Source: Punctularia strigosozonata HHB-11173 SS5
Lineage: Eukaryota; Basidiomycota; Agaricomycetes; Corticiales; Punctulariaceae
Direction: 5' to 3'
NCBI RefSeq assembly: GCF_000264995.1
Contig: NW_006767443.1
Coordinates: forward strand, 106,225-170,224
Length of the DNA: 64,000 bases
This document shows positions 22,268 to 32,559 of this stretch, one piece after another (position 1 is the first letter of the stretch; each line of letters opens with the position of its first letter). The position numbers were made by a program, and so were the translations under genes. Below the pieces are notes generated by a model. The model searched no databases. It had not been told where the DNA came from and saw only the letters and a list, made by a program, of their open reading frames with translations.

Positions 22268-23911
22268 CTAATCACTCATTTCAGCCCAAACTCCCGCTAA
22301 AGCATTGTTGACTCGCTTTCCTTCCCTCCACCCACTGATGGCCGCCCCGTGCACGCTGGCGTAGCAATCCAGCTCGGTATGTTCTCCTGCAAAGCGCAGC
22401 CGCCCACCCCACAGCGGCCGACTGAGTTCAACAATGTCTAGTGGGGACGGTGCGTAATCCAAGTCCTCGCTCGCAGTGGCGGCTGGGATATAAGTATATG
22501 AACCTCGTGCATGTGGGTCGGATGACCAACGGGTGACGTGCGCTTGCAGCGGTGTTGGAGGCTTCCCGCCAGCCAGCGCCAGCTGGAATAGGCGGCTGGC
22601 GAGGAGGTCGTGCGCCCAGGTCTGCACCTCATCGTCCGGAAGTTGTTCGATCGCGTGGCCGGAGGAGCCGCCGAGATATAGCACAAGTATGGGATTGCCG
22701 TTAACGTGGGCGTAGGATTGTGCCCAAACCGGGATAGTATCGAGATAGTCTCGAGGAGATGCGTGCACGTTCGAAGTGGTCCCTGATAGTGATTGTCGAG
22801 ATTCTCCGCCTTGCAAAATGGTGAAAAATCCGGGTTCCTGTGGCCACCATACGCGTGGGTATTGCAGTACGATTTTGTTTAGCAAGCCGAAGCCTAAACG
22901 GTTTATGGCAGCCATGCGCCGCGGAGGAAGCTTAGGCGTGAAGGATGGGCACCCTTCCGCGGATTTCAGCACGCCCAGCGGTATCGTGCAGATACACGAT
23001 TTGGCAAGATACGTCCGCGTCGTGGAGTTATCGGCATTGATCACCGTCTCCACTTTGACGAGTTGCTGGTCCTCGTCGAAAGCGACCTCTCTCACTTGCT
23101 CGCCAAGCTTGATCTCTCCACCTGACGCGAGAACATTTTGCTGCAGCGGCTCCAGCAATTTGTCATAACCGTCCGCTACGACCGCATCTCCACCTTCGTA
23201 CTCGCGCTCAAATCCCCAGTAGCGAAAACTGACGTTCTGAAGGTCAGCTCCGGTCCAGCCGTTCAGGCCGAGAGCAAACTGGGCTGCGTATCGCCGCTCT
23301 TGTTCGGTCGAGAAACGCGCCATGAACGGTGATTTTCTGTCCAGTAGCCAGGAACCCAGAGACACAGAATGGTCAGGTTCGGAATTTTGAGATGCTTCAC
23401 GGGAATCGACAAAGAACGCAGTTGCCACAGCGGAATCTAATCTGTCGGATGTTTCTTTGGCGAGTGCTGAGCCTGCTAACATGCTCAGTAAACGCCTCAA
23501 TAAGGTGGTTGGACCGCAAACCGTCGGAACCAAACATCATGTTATCGCCATCCGCGTGGACCAAAGTCTGATACGATTGTTGGTCGATAATCTGGCCAGA
23601 GGCTCGAAATCGGCATGCCATACCAGCAGTTCGTAGTTGGACATAGTTTTCAAGGGATTTCCGTCCAGGCCATGCACAAAGCTATTTTTAATACCATCAT
23701 ATGCATTCATCCGCACTACTCGAGATGGCACGTACCTCGCTCCGTAATCTACTGGACATGGATACCGCTGTCTTTCGGTATGAATGCGCCCACCGACACG
23801 ATTGCGCGCTTCCACGACCAGTACCCTATGTCCTGCTCTCGATAGTAGAGATCCCGCGCTCAAGCCAGAGGCTCCAGCACCGATGATTATACACGGCAAT
23901 ATCGAAGTCAT
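22268..23911 (-). CDS. Flavin-containing amine oxidase (Fms1-like polyamine oxidase)
   Basis: The start at 23911 (MTSILPCIIIGAGASGLSAG) gives the dinucleotide-binding GxGxxG motif at once, followed by VLVVEARNRVGGRIHT. An intron then joins DYGA to SFVHGLDGNPL, the family's G..IHG..GNP motif. The long 3' exon reads LNGWTGADLQNVSFRYW, VVADGYDKLLEPL, CICTIPLGVLK, RLGFGLLNKIVLQYP, and the FAD-binding tail LRFAGEHTELDCYASVHGAAISGWREG. It stops at 22268. Known: these enzymes oxidise spermine or acetylated polyamines, or lysine in LSD-type relatives; there is no SWIRM domain, so a polyamine oxidase fits best. About 480 residues. The exon structure around 23530-23640 is not fully resolved. Confidence 0.88.
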
Positions 23912-24041
23912 AACTGTATGCGCAGAGGCGCGACAGCTCGTAAGAGACAGTGGGAGAAGTTGACTAAGCGGGTACGCATAGCAGGTTGACAACAAGTCGC
24001 CTGATCCGGATATCAACTACCCTGTTCTTCCACGCTCCGCC
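23912..24041. promoter_or_regulatory. Compact bidirectional promoter, amine oxidase / CCCH gene
   Basis: 130 bp between the divergent starts at 23911 (-) and 24042 (+). No specific motif is identified. Confidence 0.45.
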
Positions 24042-25418
24042 ATGTCCTCCTCAGATGCTGCGCTGAAACTTGAGATCGCGAGACTCACAGGTGCCCCTCC
24101 TTTCCCCGGCCTTTGTCGCGCCTCTGACTTGTCTCATAGGTGCAATCAATCGCGCGAAGTCGGGCACTTCGACGCCCAACCCACAGCAAACACACCTCGC
24201 AAACTATATCAACCCCAGCTACAAACCGGTCAGCCAGTTTGCTCGAAGGCCACCAAGTTTTACGCAGTCCGTTCCTCCGGCTCCCGGTCCGTCAAAGAAA
24301 CGCGACGTTGTCATCGGCGGGATCGCATTCGAGTCCTCCAGTCGCAGTCTAGTCCGCAAAGATCGTACGTCTTCTTTTCCCTATGATTTCCAGCAAGCGT
24401 CGAGCAGCCCGGTTCGCACGTAAACGACGCAATCGCAGTCTCGAAACCCTTCAAGCCTTCAGCCCGCCCATCCAAAGCAACCCATAAGTTCTCGCGAAAT
24501 GCACATGGGCAAATGATCAATGATAGACGCGCGTACAAACCGAAGAGCTCGATGCGGCACTCTGGCCGTAATATGACTCTCAACAACAAGTTTGTCGCTG
24601 CCTCTCTGTGCCTAGCGCTGCCATATTGTCTCATACTGGATTTGGAATCAGGACCGGACGCTCGTCGACGAAACGTCGCAAGCTACTTGACAAGCCTTGC
24701 CCTCGCTTCACCACCACCGGTACGCCGTCGCTGTTCACTCGTGTCGTATGTATCTCCTGTGGCCCCAGACACTCACATCCGCCCAGGTTCCTGCAGCCGA
24801 GGATTAACTTGCGCGTATCAACACGATCCAGACAAGATTGCCATATGTTGGCCATTCCTCCAAGGCAACTGCGCCAAGACGGCTGAGACCTGTGCTCTCT
24901 CGCATGATCCGATACCGCAACGGACCCCGTTGTGCGTTCACTTCGCCAACGCCGGCAGGTGCACGCGGACAAACTGCCCCTTCCCTCACGTCCGTGTGGG
25001 GCCTAAGCAAGGCGTTTGCCGTGACTTCGCTGTGCTCGGCTACTGCGACAAGGGGCTTGACTGCGAACATCAACATGTCCGCGAATGTCCCGACTTCGCC
25101 GATACCGGCGCGTGCATGATCAAGGGCTGCAAGTTGCCGCATGTTATCAGAGCAAACCGGAATCGGAAACCTGTTCAGGCTGCTCTTGCTCACCGTGCTA
25201 TTGCAGGAGGCGCAGAGACCGCTTCCGGCGCTGAACCGGAGTCCGAATCCCATGAATCCGATGGTAATACTCATTCCTTCCTTCACCCTACAGTCGAAGA
25301 TGCGCAGCTGGGAGACGAGTATATTTCCTTGACTTTCAACGAAAGCGAAGAAGAGGGGGAAGACAGTGACGAGGAACATGGTGATAGCGAAGCAGAAAGC
25401 GAAGGCGATGCCGTTTGA
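24042..25418 (+). CDS. CCCH zinc-finger protein with five fingers (ZC3H3-like)
   Basis: The start MSSSDAALKLEIARLTG splices at about 24091 to AINRAKSG, which resembles the N-terminal helix of ZC3H3-type proteins. A basic region follows (FSRNAHGQMINDRRAYKP, SSTKRRKLLDK). Five tandem CCCH fingers come next: CPRFTTTG/TCSRGLTCAYQH, CWPFLQGNCAKTAETCALSH, CVHFANAGRCTRTNCPFPH, CRDFAVLGYCDKGLDCEHQH and CPDFADTGACMIKGCKLPH. The C-terminus is a Ser/Glu-rich acidic tail ending AESEGDAV. Known: ZC3H3 works with the polyadenylation machinery in mRNA 3'-end formation and export. Five tightly spaced fingers support that family over other CCCH groups. Confidence 0.87.
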
Positions 25419-25654
25419 GTGCCGCCGACGTTGCACCTGAATTTATCTCGAGTAGTTGTTGGATCATATTTTGTATCTTTGCCTCTCAATACACTGCATT
25501 TTCCCTCGATGCGGCCTTCGCGCTGGCAACTTCTACGAACCTGGGATATATATAGCACGCTGATCATGAACGCACGGCGTCCATCTTGCGCGCTTTAATG
25601 CGCTCAGCGATGTTGAAGTCGCTGTACAATCCTTCTAGTCCGTACTCCGCGCCC

Positions 25655-26550
25655 ATGAACCAGCTAGACAACAGCCCTGCGTGTTTGTCCTATCTCACAA
25701 TATACAATCCGTCGCTCAAGTCTCTGGAGCCCGGAGATGAGGATGCACAGGAGCAAGCCCACATCGTCTTCTATACGTCCCGCGATGGGGCTGTATCTCG
25801 CGACAAGCTCTTACGGCAGGTCGGACTCGCAAAAGCTCTTGTTAGTTTCGCCCAGTGAGAACTGTGTTCGGCTGATCTACCGACGTACCCATCTCTCTCT
25901 TTATCTGCAGTGCATTCGGTGCCCATGCTCCAGCGATCGAAGTGCACTCGCAAAGGCGCCGCATGGTGACGATCTCCCCTGAACCTGGATTCTGGATTCA
26001 TGCCGTGAGCATGGGCTGGATTTTTGCATGTCGTCATCTTATTCCTGTCAATAACTGTCAGTGTCTTGAGTTGAGGAAGACGACGCGGCCCGCGGTGGAA
26101 TGCAAGCAACCGAAATCCGGAGGCAAAGTACAAGACAAATCTCAGGAACCTGCGGCACAAGCTGTAGTCGAATACGATGAAAGCTCGGTCAGCGATGTCG
26201 CTGTCCAGACGCAGCTACAGAACGGCTACGAGGAATTCAAGGCGAGCACTATGCCAGACATCCCGCCCTTTCGACCAGCATCTAATCCGTCTTGTGATAG
26301 ATCCGCCATGGCTCCTTCACGTCCATCCTGGGTGCACTTGGGAAGGAAGCACTCGCTTTACAGTTAGAGCGCTTTTTCACCGTTTGGGCTGGGCATTGGG
26401 ACGTTGAAGCCGCGGCTGACTTCGTGGATGACCGATGTGCGTGCCTACCGCATCCCCCGAAGTTCCCTACTCACATCGCTGGGGATGCTGCAGTGCCTGT
26501 AGGAGCCACTGTAGGCGCCAGTAGGCATCGGAGCAGGCACTCCCCGTAGC
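25655..26550 (+). pseudogene. CCZ1: CCZ1 (Rab7 GEF subunit), apparently shortened after the first longin domain
   Basis: From ATG at 25655, MNQLDNSPACLSYLTIYNPS, HIVFYTSRDGAVSRDKLLRQ and VGLAKALVSF match the N-terminus of Ccz1. Later exons give AFGAHAPAIEVHSQRRRMV, ISPEPGFWIHA, DESSVSDVAVQTQLQNGYEE and HGSFTSILGALGKEALALQ, ending with LERFFTVWAGHWDVE. After FVDD the frame runs through a Gly/Ala/His/Arg-rich stretch of about 35 codons to TAG at 26548-26550. Known: full Ccz1 is much longer, with a second longin region, and pairs with Mon1 to activate Ypt7/Rab7. I find no second half in the next 1.3 kb. It may be a truncated gene, or splicing I cannot see may continue it. Intron 26242-26300 has a GC donor. 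Confidence 0.65.
26242..26300 (+). other. GC-AG intron in CCZ1
   Basis: The donor reads AAG/GCGAGC after GYEEFK, and the acceptor GTGATAG precedes IRHGSFTS. There is no GT near the required position. Confidence 0.7.
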
Positions 26551-27974
26551 CTCGTTGCATAACTTCGGCAGCACAGATCACGTTTAGTATACTAGATAGT
26601 GCAACTTATTAATCTCTCTCCTGTGATGGACCGGTATTGTGTAAGGACGAGGAAGTAGCTGATAGACACAGGAGGAGAGACTGTATACCGGCTCTTGTCA
26701 CATTGGATTGAAGCAGTTGGTTAACATACGTTGGCAAATGAGGAGAAGGACGGAATAGGTGTGGGGACGCGGTCATCAATACAAAGAATTTTGCTCCGTA
26801 AAGAATCATTCGAGGAACAGCGTACGAGGATCACGATGAAAGAGTCAGTCATAGAGTGTCGGGCTAGGAAGCTGGCTGGGAATGAGATCTGGACGTGGCG
26901 TTAGTGCATGAACGCGGCGACGCGCGATGAACCGGTGAAGAATGTCTGTCAAGCAGATCCTCAGCGCATCAGGAGGACCCAAAGCAGGGCTATGACATTA
27001 CGGCTTGTATCCAAAGGCTCAGGAGCGCCGCTGGTGTTGAACGTCGAACCGGAAGTCGTTGTCGAGGTTGTGGCCGGAACTTGAGGTCGAGAGGCGTTCA
27101 TGATGATCACATCTGGCCAGGCGGCAGGCCTCACGGTCGCGATTCGGTTTCTGCGTTGAGTATAGCCTCCCCGATCGTCTCGGTTCACTGTTGACCGCTG
27201 TCATCGCATGTGCACAAGTGGCTCTCCTGAATCTGTCCTCAGCGCATGCTGTCCTGACGTGCCTCGGGTTCATGCGCTCATGCGCGAGTGATTTGGGGAA
27301 CATCCCGCTATCCGCGTTCTCTGTCTCACAAGTTTCGGTCGTGGTGTCCTGCCTCTGTAGGCTGAAAGGACCTTTCAATTTGAGCCCAACCGCCGCTACT
27401 TTTGAACATCTCCACAAAGCATCCCACACCTCGCGGCGTCGTCTGCACCTTGCATAACCAGTGGGTGAGATCACCGTCTCTTCATGCTCAGCAAGTATAT
27501 ATTATGTTTCAGTTCGATCGCTTGTGCGTAATTCCGCGACGTTCGCGAATCCACTGTTTGCTCTTCTCCTGCTCGTTGACGACGTCGGTGGGCGCCGTTC
27601 ACACTTGTTTCGGAGTCCATCATCCCCGCAGGACCTCCGCGCAGTCCCAATCAGTCCATGGCTACCGAGTGCGCTCTCCGCTTCCTACCTATCCTCGGGA
27701 ATTGCTGACGGCGTTGGCATCCAGCTGCTGTCCTGCACAAGCAGATGACCATGGAAGGAACGTCAACGAAGCGCGAACAGGGCATATCTCAGCCTGATTT
27801 TGGTATTTGCCCCCAGGCGGCGCCCTAGAATCACGACCGTCGTCACTCTCAAACATTCGCATTCGCGATTCGTGATCGGAAAAGTGCACAAATCCTGTCT
27901 CGATATAAATGAAGAGGTTTGCTTGGGGCGCCGCGACGAGACCGAGGCTTGTTTCCGTCTGGCCGCTCTACGTG
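26551..27974. other. Gene-poor stretch between CCZ1 and the chitinase
   Basis: 1.4 kb without a recognisable gene. A minus-strand ORF at 26961-27188 ends in a Ser/Thr-rich run followed by a hydrophobic tail, reminiscent of a GPI signal, but no partner exons were found. A plus-strand ORF at 27461-27748 has one hydrophobic run. This stretch could hold the missing end of CCZ1 in a form too diverged to read, or unknown small genes. Confidence 0.4.
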
Positions 27975-29603
27975 ATGCTCAGCCTACTTCGCTGCCCCTT
28001 CGCTGCCCTCCTTGTAGTTTCTTCGTTCTTGGCGTCCGAGGCTTACTCTTCCCCTTTCTTTGCGGATGGTCCCGGGCAGGTGGTGCTCTCTAGTCCACAG
28101 CACGACGTTCCATTTGCATCTGCTTCCAACGCGAGCGATCCACCACACTGGGTATGGGCATATGTTTTGCCACCCTGATATCTTTCTCACTACATATTAG
28201 GTGATCTACAGCGATAAATACGTGTCTGGTGACACCGGTCCTCCTAACGTGACATCCGTCGAGGTATGTTGATTCCAACCAAATTTCGATGCCTGGAACT
28301 GAAAGGGTGTATTCAAGGGCTTCAATGTGTTGTGAGGTTACTCACTATGCCTGAATGGGTCGATTTGATGACGCCTCTATGTGCCAGTATTTTGTCTTTC
28401 CTCCTCACCGAGGGCGCATACGACAAAGCAGAGGAGTGGACCACGCTCACGAAGGATCAGCGTACCCAGATCAAAAAGCAGTATGCAGACGCCGGCATCA
28501 AGCTCATGGTAGTCATTTTCCGGCTACAGATTGGCTGTCTCAGGTTCTCATCCAACATCTAGGTTTCAGCATTTGGCTCGACCGACACGCCGACTTCTTC
28601 CGGTGCCGACGCTATCAAGACTGCGGATAATTTTGCTGAGTGGGTCCAGGAATACGACCTCGATGGCATAGACGTTGACTATGAGGTATATTCTGGTGTT
28701 TGTTCCTTGCTATTGTTGTTGACAATCTGCGTGAGCGTAGGACCTGGCTGCGATGGATGCTCGAGACGGAAAGGCTGAACAATGGCTGGCGAACTTCACG
28801 ACGGAACTTCGAGTCAAGTTACCGGCCGGATCCTACATTATCACACATGCTCGTACGTTCTGCCGCCAAATCAGCTCGATGTGCAGATACTGACTCCCGA
28901 TTCGGTTCAGCTGTCGCCCCTTGGTAAGTTCCGCCCGTCTTTCGGGTCTTTGATATGGCTGAACCTGTGCATCATAGGTTCTCGCCGGATGCATACAACG
29001 GCAAAGCTTATCTGGAAGTCGACAAGAGCGTCGGTAGCTTGATTGATTGGGTACGCTACCTACCGCCTCGCACCTGAGCGGCGCTCACTGAGCATTCTCC
29101 ATCCTGCCCTCGCACAGTACAACGTCCAATTTTACAATCGTAGGTGTCCCGATATGATGCGCAGAATCTAAACTTACTCGTGTGGCAGAGGGATCAACGG
29201 AGTATACCGATTGCGATGGCCTCCTCACGAGGTCGTCAACCCAGTGGGCCAACACATCGGTATTCGAAATCGCCAATACCGGGGTTCCGCTCAATAAACT
29301 CGTGATCGGCAAGCCGGCCCAAGTGGTATGCGATTTGCCCGGTCTCGAAAAAGGAAGGCATACTGACTCTATTCACATCTCTCAGGGGGATGCGTCAAAC
29401 GGCTATATGGATGCCGATACATTGGCAGGATGCCTTTCACAGGCGAAGGCTAAAAACTGGACTGCCGGCGCGATGGTTTGGGAGGTGCGTATTTGAATGG
29501 ATCTATCACAGGCTGATAGCTGATTTGCCGTTGTCTGTCGTAGTATCCCAACGCGGCCACGTCTTGGATTAAGACTGTGCGCTCGAAGTCCTGGCCAGCA
29601 TGA
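27975..29603 (+). CDS. Secreted GH18 chitinase
   Basis: The start at 27975 gives MLSLLRCPFAALLVVSSFLA, a clean signal peptide; the upstream in-frame ATG at 27909 would bury it. Exons then read HWVIYSDKYVSGDTGPPNV, a 14 nt exon (28318-28331) giving GFNVF, LSFLLTEGAYDKAEEW, GIKLMVSAFGSTDTP, and the catalytic box YDLDGIDVDYE (DxxDxDxE, with the acid Glu). Beyond it are PAGSYIITHAPVAPWFSP, WYNVQFYNQGSTEY, NKLVIGKPAQVGDASNGYM, and GAMVWEYPNAATSWI, ending SKSWPA with TGA at 29601-29603. Known: it hydrolyses beta-1,4 N-acetylglucosamine chains via substrate-assisted catalysis. No carbohydrate-binding module is visible. About 330 residues, the size of small fungal endochitinases. Confidence 0.93.
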
Positions 29604-30070
29604 TTGAATTCCCATTTTGCTTTTATCCTTTGAGAGTCCATAGTACTATCCTATTCGGTCGAGCAAGCCGTGCCCAGCCATAGCGATACTCGTTCCGCTG
29701 TTGGACATCATACCATGCCATGAGTACTACCTTGCAAAGAAGATGCCTGATCAAAGTTGTCAGGTTTGCTGTGTATCCACGTGATAAGACGTAATGGACA
29801 TCATAGAACGTGAGATAACGATCCCCGCAATTACGCCGAATGGCCTTGAGGCATCCCTTTACGTCTTCGGCCCCTTGCTCACTGGAATGGTCTTCTACCC
29901 GCCGTTTCATTTTCGTCCCTCTTAGCTTTCCTCTTTACCCCCGTCCGTTTGGCCCCTCTGTGGAGGGTTGTCCCCTCCAACTCTAACGTCTTGTTGCGGC
30001 CTTGAGCCAGCGCTGGGCGTCCGTACGAGACTCGAGTGCGGTAGACATCGCGGCTTGCATGCCATCCACC
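29604..30070. other. Intergenic after the chitinase
   Basis: 467 bp. Minus-strand ORFs of 70-95 codons here show no family signature. Nothing else is recognised. Confidence 0.45.
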
Positions 30071-30989
30071 ATGTCCGGCTTCACCATCAGACCGCGACAA
30101 GTTGAGATAAGGGCACCTACTCCCCGTAGTCGTTCACGCAGTAGTTCTCGGAGTCCATCAACGTTACGGTGCGATTGTCCCGAATTAGTAGTCCACGCAC
30201 TGCACTAATCACAAACTCGCTTAGCTCGATCGACCTGGACTTCGAAACGCTGTGCGAGCGTGCGTCAATGCGCGCATCGCAGTATGAGTCGCAGATCAAG
30301 GAGCTTGAGGTAGGATGACCGTCTCAGTCAGCATCCCTGTCCGCTCATTCTCGTCACAGTCGAAGCTGTCGGAGGAGCTGGGAAACTTCCGTGCACTGGA
30401 TCAACTCTTGCGGGATACAAAGGCGACATTGCAGGTGAGTTACATACGACACGAACATGGGGCTATTCATGACGCGCTTCCCGCCAGGTTACAACCACTA
30501 GGACCGATCATGCTCTACAGATCCATGCTCCCTACATTCAAGCTACCCTCGATGACGCTCTGGACGCTCTCACAGAGCTTTCGGAGCGGCTTCCTATCAT
30601 ACGAGATCAGGTCCACCAGATTCGCATGGTGTATGATGCCGGTCGCCGAAAGGTTTGGCTTTTCAGTCACCATATGATATCCGGTTACCAATCCGTTGTC
30701 GCAGGCCATTGAATTGGTATCTGCACTCGCCTTCCTCAATATGCCGATGCCGGCTCGTTACGCGTCCATCATCTTTACCCCCTATGCACCTGTCTCACGG
30801 AAGAAGAAAATCTTGGCCAGGACAGTCGCATGCTGGCGCGTACTCGTCATCTACGTCCATATACTTCTTTTCTGACAGTTGTTAACAGCTGTCTCGTGCT
30901 TTCTTCTTGGCTGGCTTGGATAGTGCTTGCTGGAGCAATCCGCGCTCACCGCCATCGTCTCGTTTGGGGCGAGCGACTTATGTCCTGAC
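30071..30989 (+). CDS. Coiled-coil protein with a C-terminal membrane segment, function unknown
   Basis: From ATG at 30071: MSGFTIRPRQVEIRAPTPRS and an Arg/Ser-rich run. Splicing then gives SIDLDFETLCERASMRASQY, ESQIKELESKLSEELGNFR, ALDQLLRDTKATLQ, TDHALQIHAPYIQATLDDA, LDALTELSERLPIIRDQV and AIELVSALAFLN, mostly amphipathic helix with heptad character. A hydrophobic stretch near the end (SCLVLSSWLAWIVLAGAI) followed by RAHRHRLVWGERLMS suggests a tail anchor. The final intron has two readings: the canonical GT-AG one ends at 30923, while the one giving this tail needs a 53 nt removal with non-standard borders. I do not recognise a named family. Confidence 0.6.
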
Positions 30990-31368
30990 CCATTGAGAGA
31001 TGTATGAGGAGGCAAGGCGCGCACTTCGGCGGAAGTGGAGGCGCTGGAAACGGACCGAGCACGACAATTGAGCAACTGTGGCTCCTGCCTTACTTACCCG
31101 CCTCGACTCTGAGAGTCTGATTCACATCTCACGGACCTTGCAACTGGTTGGATGGAAGTAACATATTACTGTATGTATGTGTATGATAGCTAGACAACTT
31201 AGACCCGTGTTTCGTGCGAGTATCTACATAAGTTGAATGCAGGAAGACTGGGACCGCGCGAACGCGTACACTGAACCTCCACCACCCAGTGCCCCTTTAG
31301 TCCTTTTGATCTCTCAGTCACCTTCAACGGTCACTTGGTGACCTTACGCATACTGTTGCTCGCCTATC
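30990..31368. other. Intergenic upstream of COQ3
   Basis: 379 bp without coding signal; contains the COQ3 promoter by position. Confidence 0.45.
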
Positions 31369-32497
31369 ATGTCAGCTCCCTTGGGCCTGAGGCGCACATC
31401 CAGAATTCGGCTCGTGGCGGCGGCACGGCACGACCTTCTCCCAACGTTGACCACTTGCTTTCGACGCCGGCAGCATACCGGACTTGCAGCGCCTTCCTCG
31501 TCCACCACCGGGTCCGTGAACGAAGATGAGATTGCTCATTTCTCTCGACTCTCCTCGCGGTGGTGGGACGAGCATGGAGAATTCGGATTATTACACAAGA
31601 TGAATCCGCATCGCGTGGACTTCATCCGGGAAAAGCTGTTGGAAATCACTCGCGAAGAACGAGGCGAAGAAGCTGCAGAGGAAATGCAGCGTACAGGTCA
31701 CGTACTGGAAGGACTGGACGTGCTTGACGTTGGGTGCGGCGGTGGATTGCTCTCTGAGGTACGCCTTCCTTTCGTATTTCCCATAACGTGCTGAGCATGT
31801 TGTAATTCAGAGTCTGGCACGATTAGGCGGCCGAACGGTCGGAATAGATGCATCACCCTCGAATATTGCGATTGCATCCATGCACGCGTCCGCCGACCCT
31901 GCTCTCTGCTCGTCAAAAACCCGCTCTTTGACTTACCGCCATACCTCAGCCGAAGCATTGCTCGAGGACCCTCAACGATACGATGTCGTTTGCTCATTGG
32001 AGGTGGTAGAACATGTTGACAATCCTGCCTCCTTTCTGCATTCGTGTGCTCAACTCGTAAAGGTGCGTGTGCCACCTCATGGCATCTGAATGTATTGCCT
32101 GACTTGGGATAATCAGCCCGGAGGACATCTGTTCCTCTCAACCATCGCACGGACGCCTCTATCCTACTTTCTGACAATATTCATGGCTGAGCAGGCCCTG
32201 AGGCTTGTTACGCCCGGGACGCATACTCATTCCAAGTACATCAATCCCGAAGAGCTGGTCGAATACTTCCAGAACTATCCTTCATCTGATTTCCCTGGCG
32301 AACGAAAGGGCCGACCCTGGATCTCCCGTCTATATGACGGGCACCCGCTACGGACTGAGGCAGAAGTACGCGGTATCATATATGCACCCTGGAAGGGTGA
32401 ATGGATCTTGATTCCCCGTAGCGGCAGTCGCGGATTTAGTGGATGGGCAACTACACAGTGCAATTACTTGTTTTGGGTTCGTAAACCGGTACAATAG
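31369..32497 (+). CDS. COQ3: Mitochondrial ubiquinone O-methyltransferase Coq3 (UbiG family)
   Basis: The start [19 protein letters not shown] gives an Arg-rich, acid-free presequence of the mitochondrial type. The core reads [38 protein letters not shown], methyltransferase motif [46 protein letters not shown], and [34 protein letters not shown] is followed by an insert of about 35 residues and then [13 protein letters not shown] and [11 protein letters not shown]. Known: Coq3 performs both O-methylation steps of coenzyme Q synthesis in the matrix-side inner membrane complex, using SAM. Motifs and length (about 335 residues) are complete. Two introns. Its stop is only 62 bp from the convergent Zn2Cys6 gene. 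Confidence 0.95.
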
Positions 32498-32559
32498 ATC
32501 CCGTATATTTGATCATCGTCAATCTGGGCGCACTCGTCGAACAGCTTACATATGTGGTC

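Noticed and set aside
26961-27188. Possible C-terminal exon of a GPI-anchored protein on the minus strand
   Set aside because: Has a Ser/Thr run and hydrophobic tail but no upstream exons or signal peptide could be joined to it.
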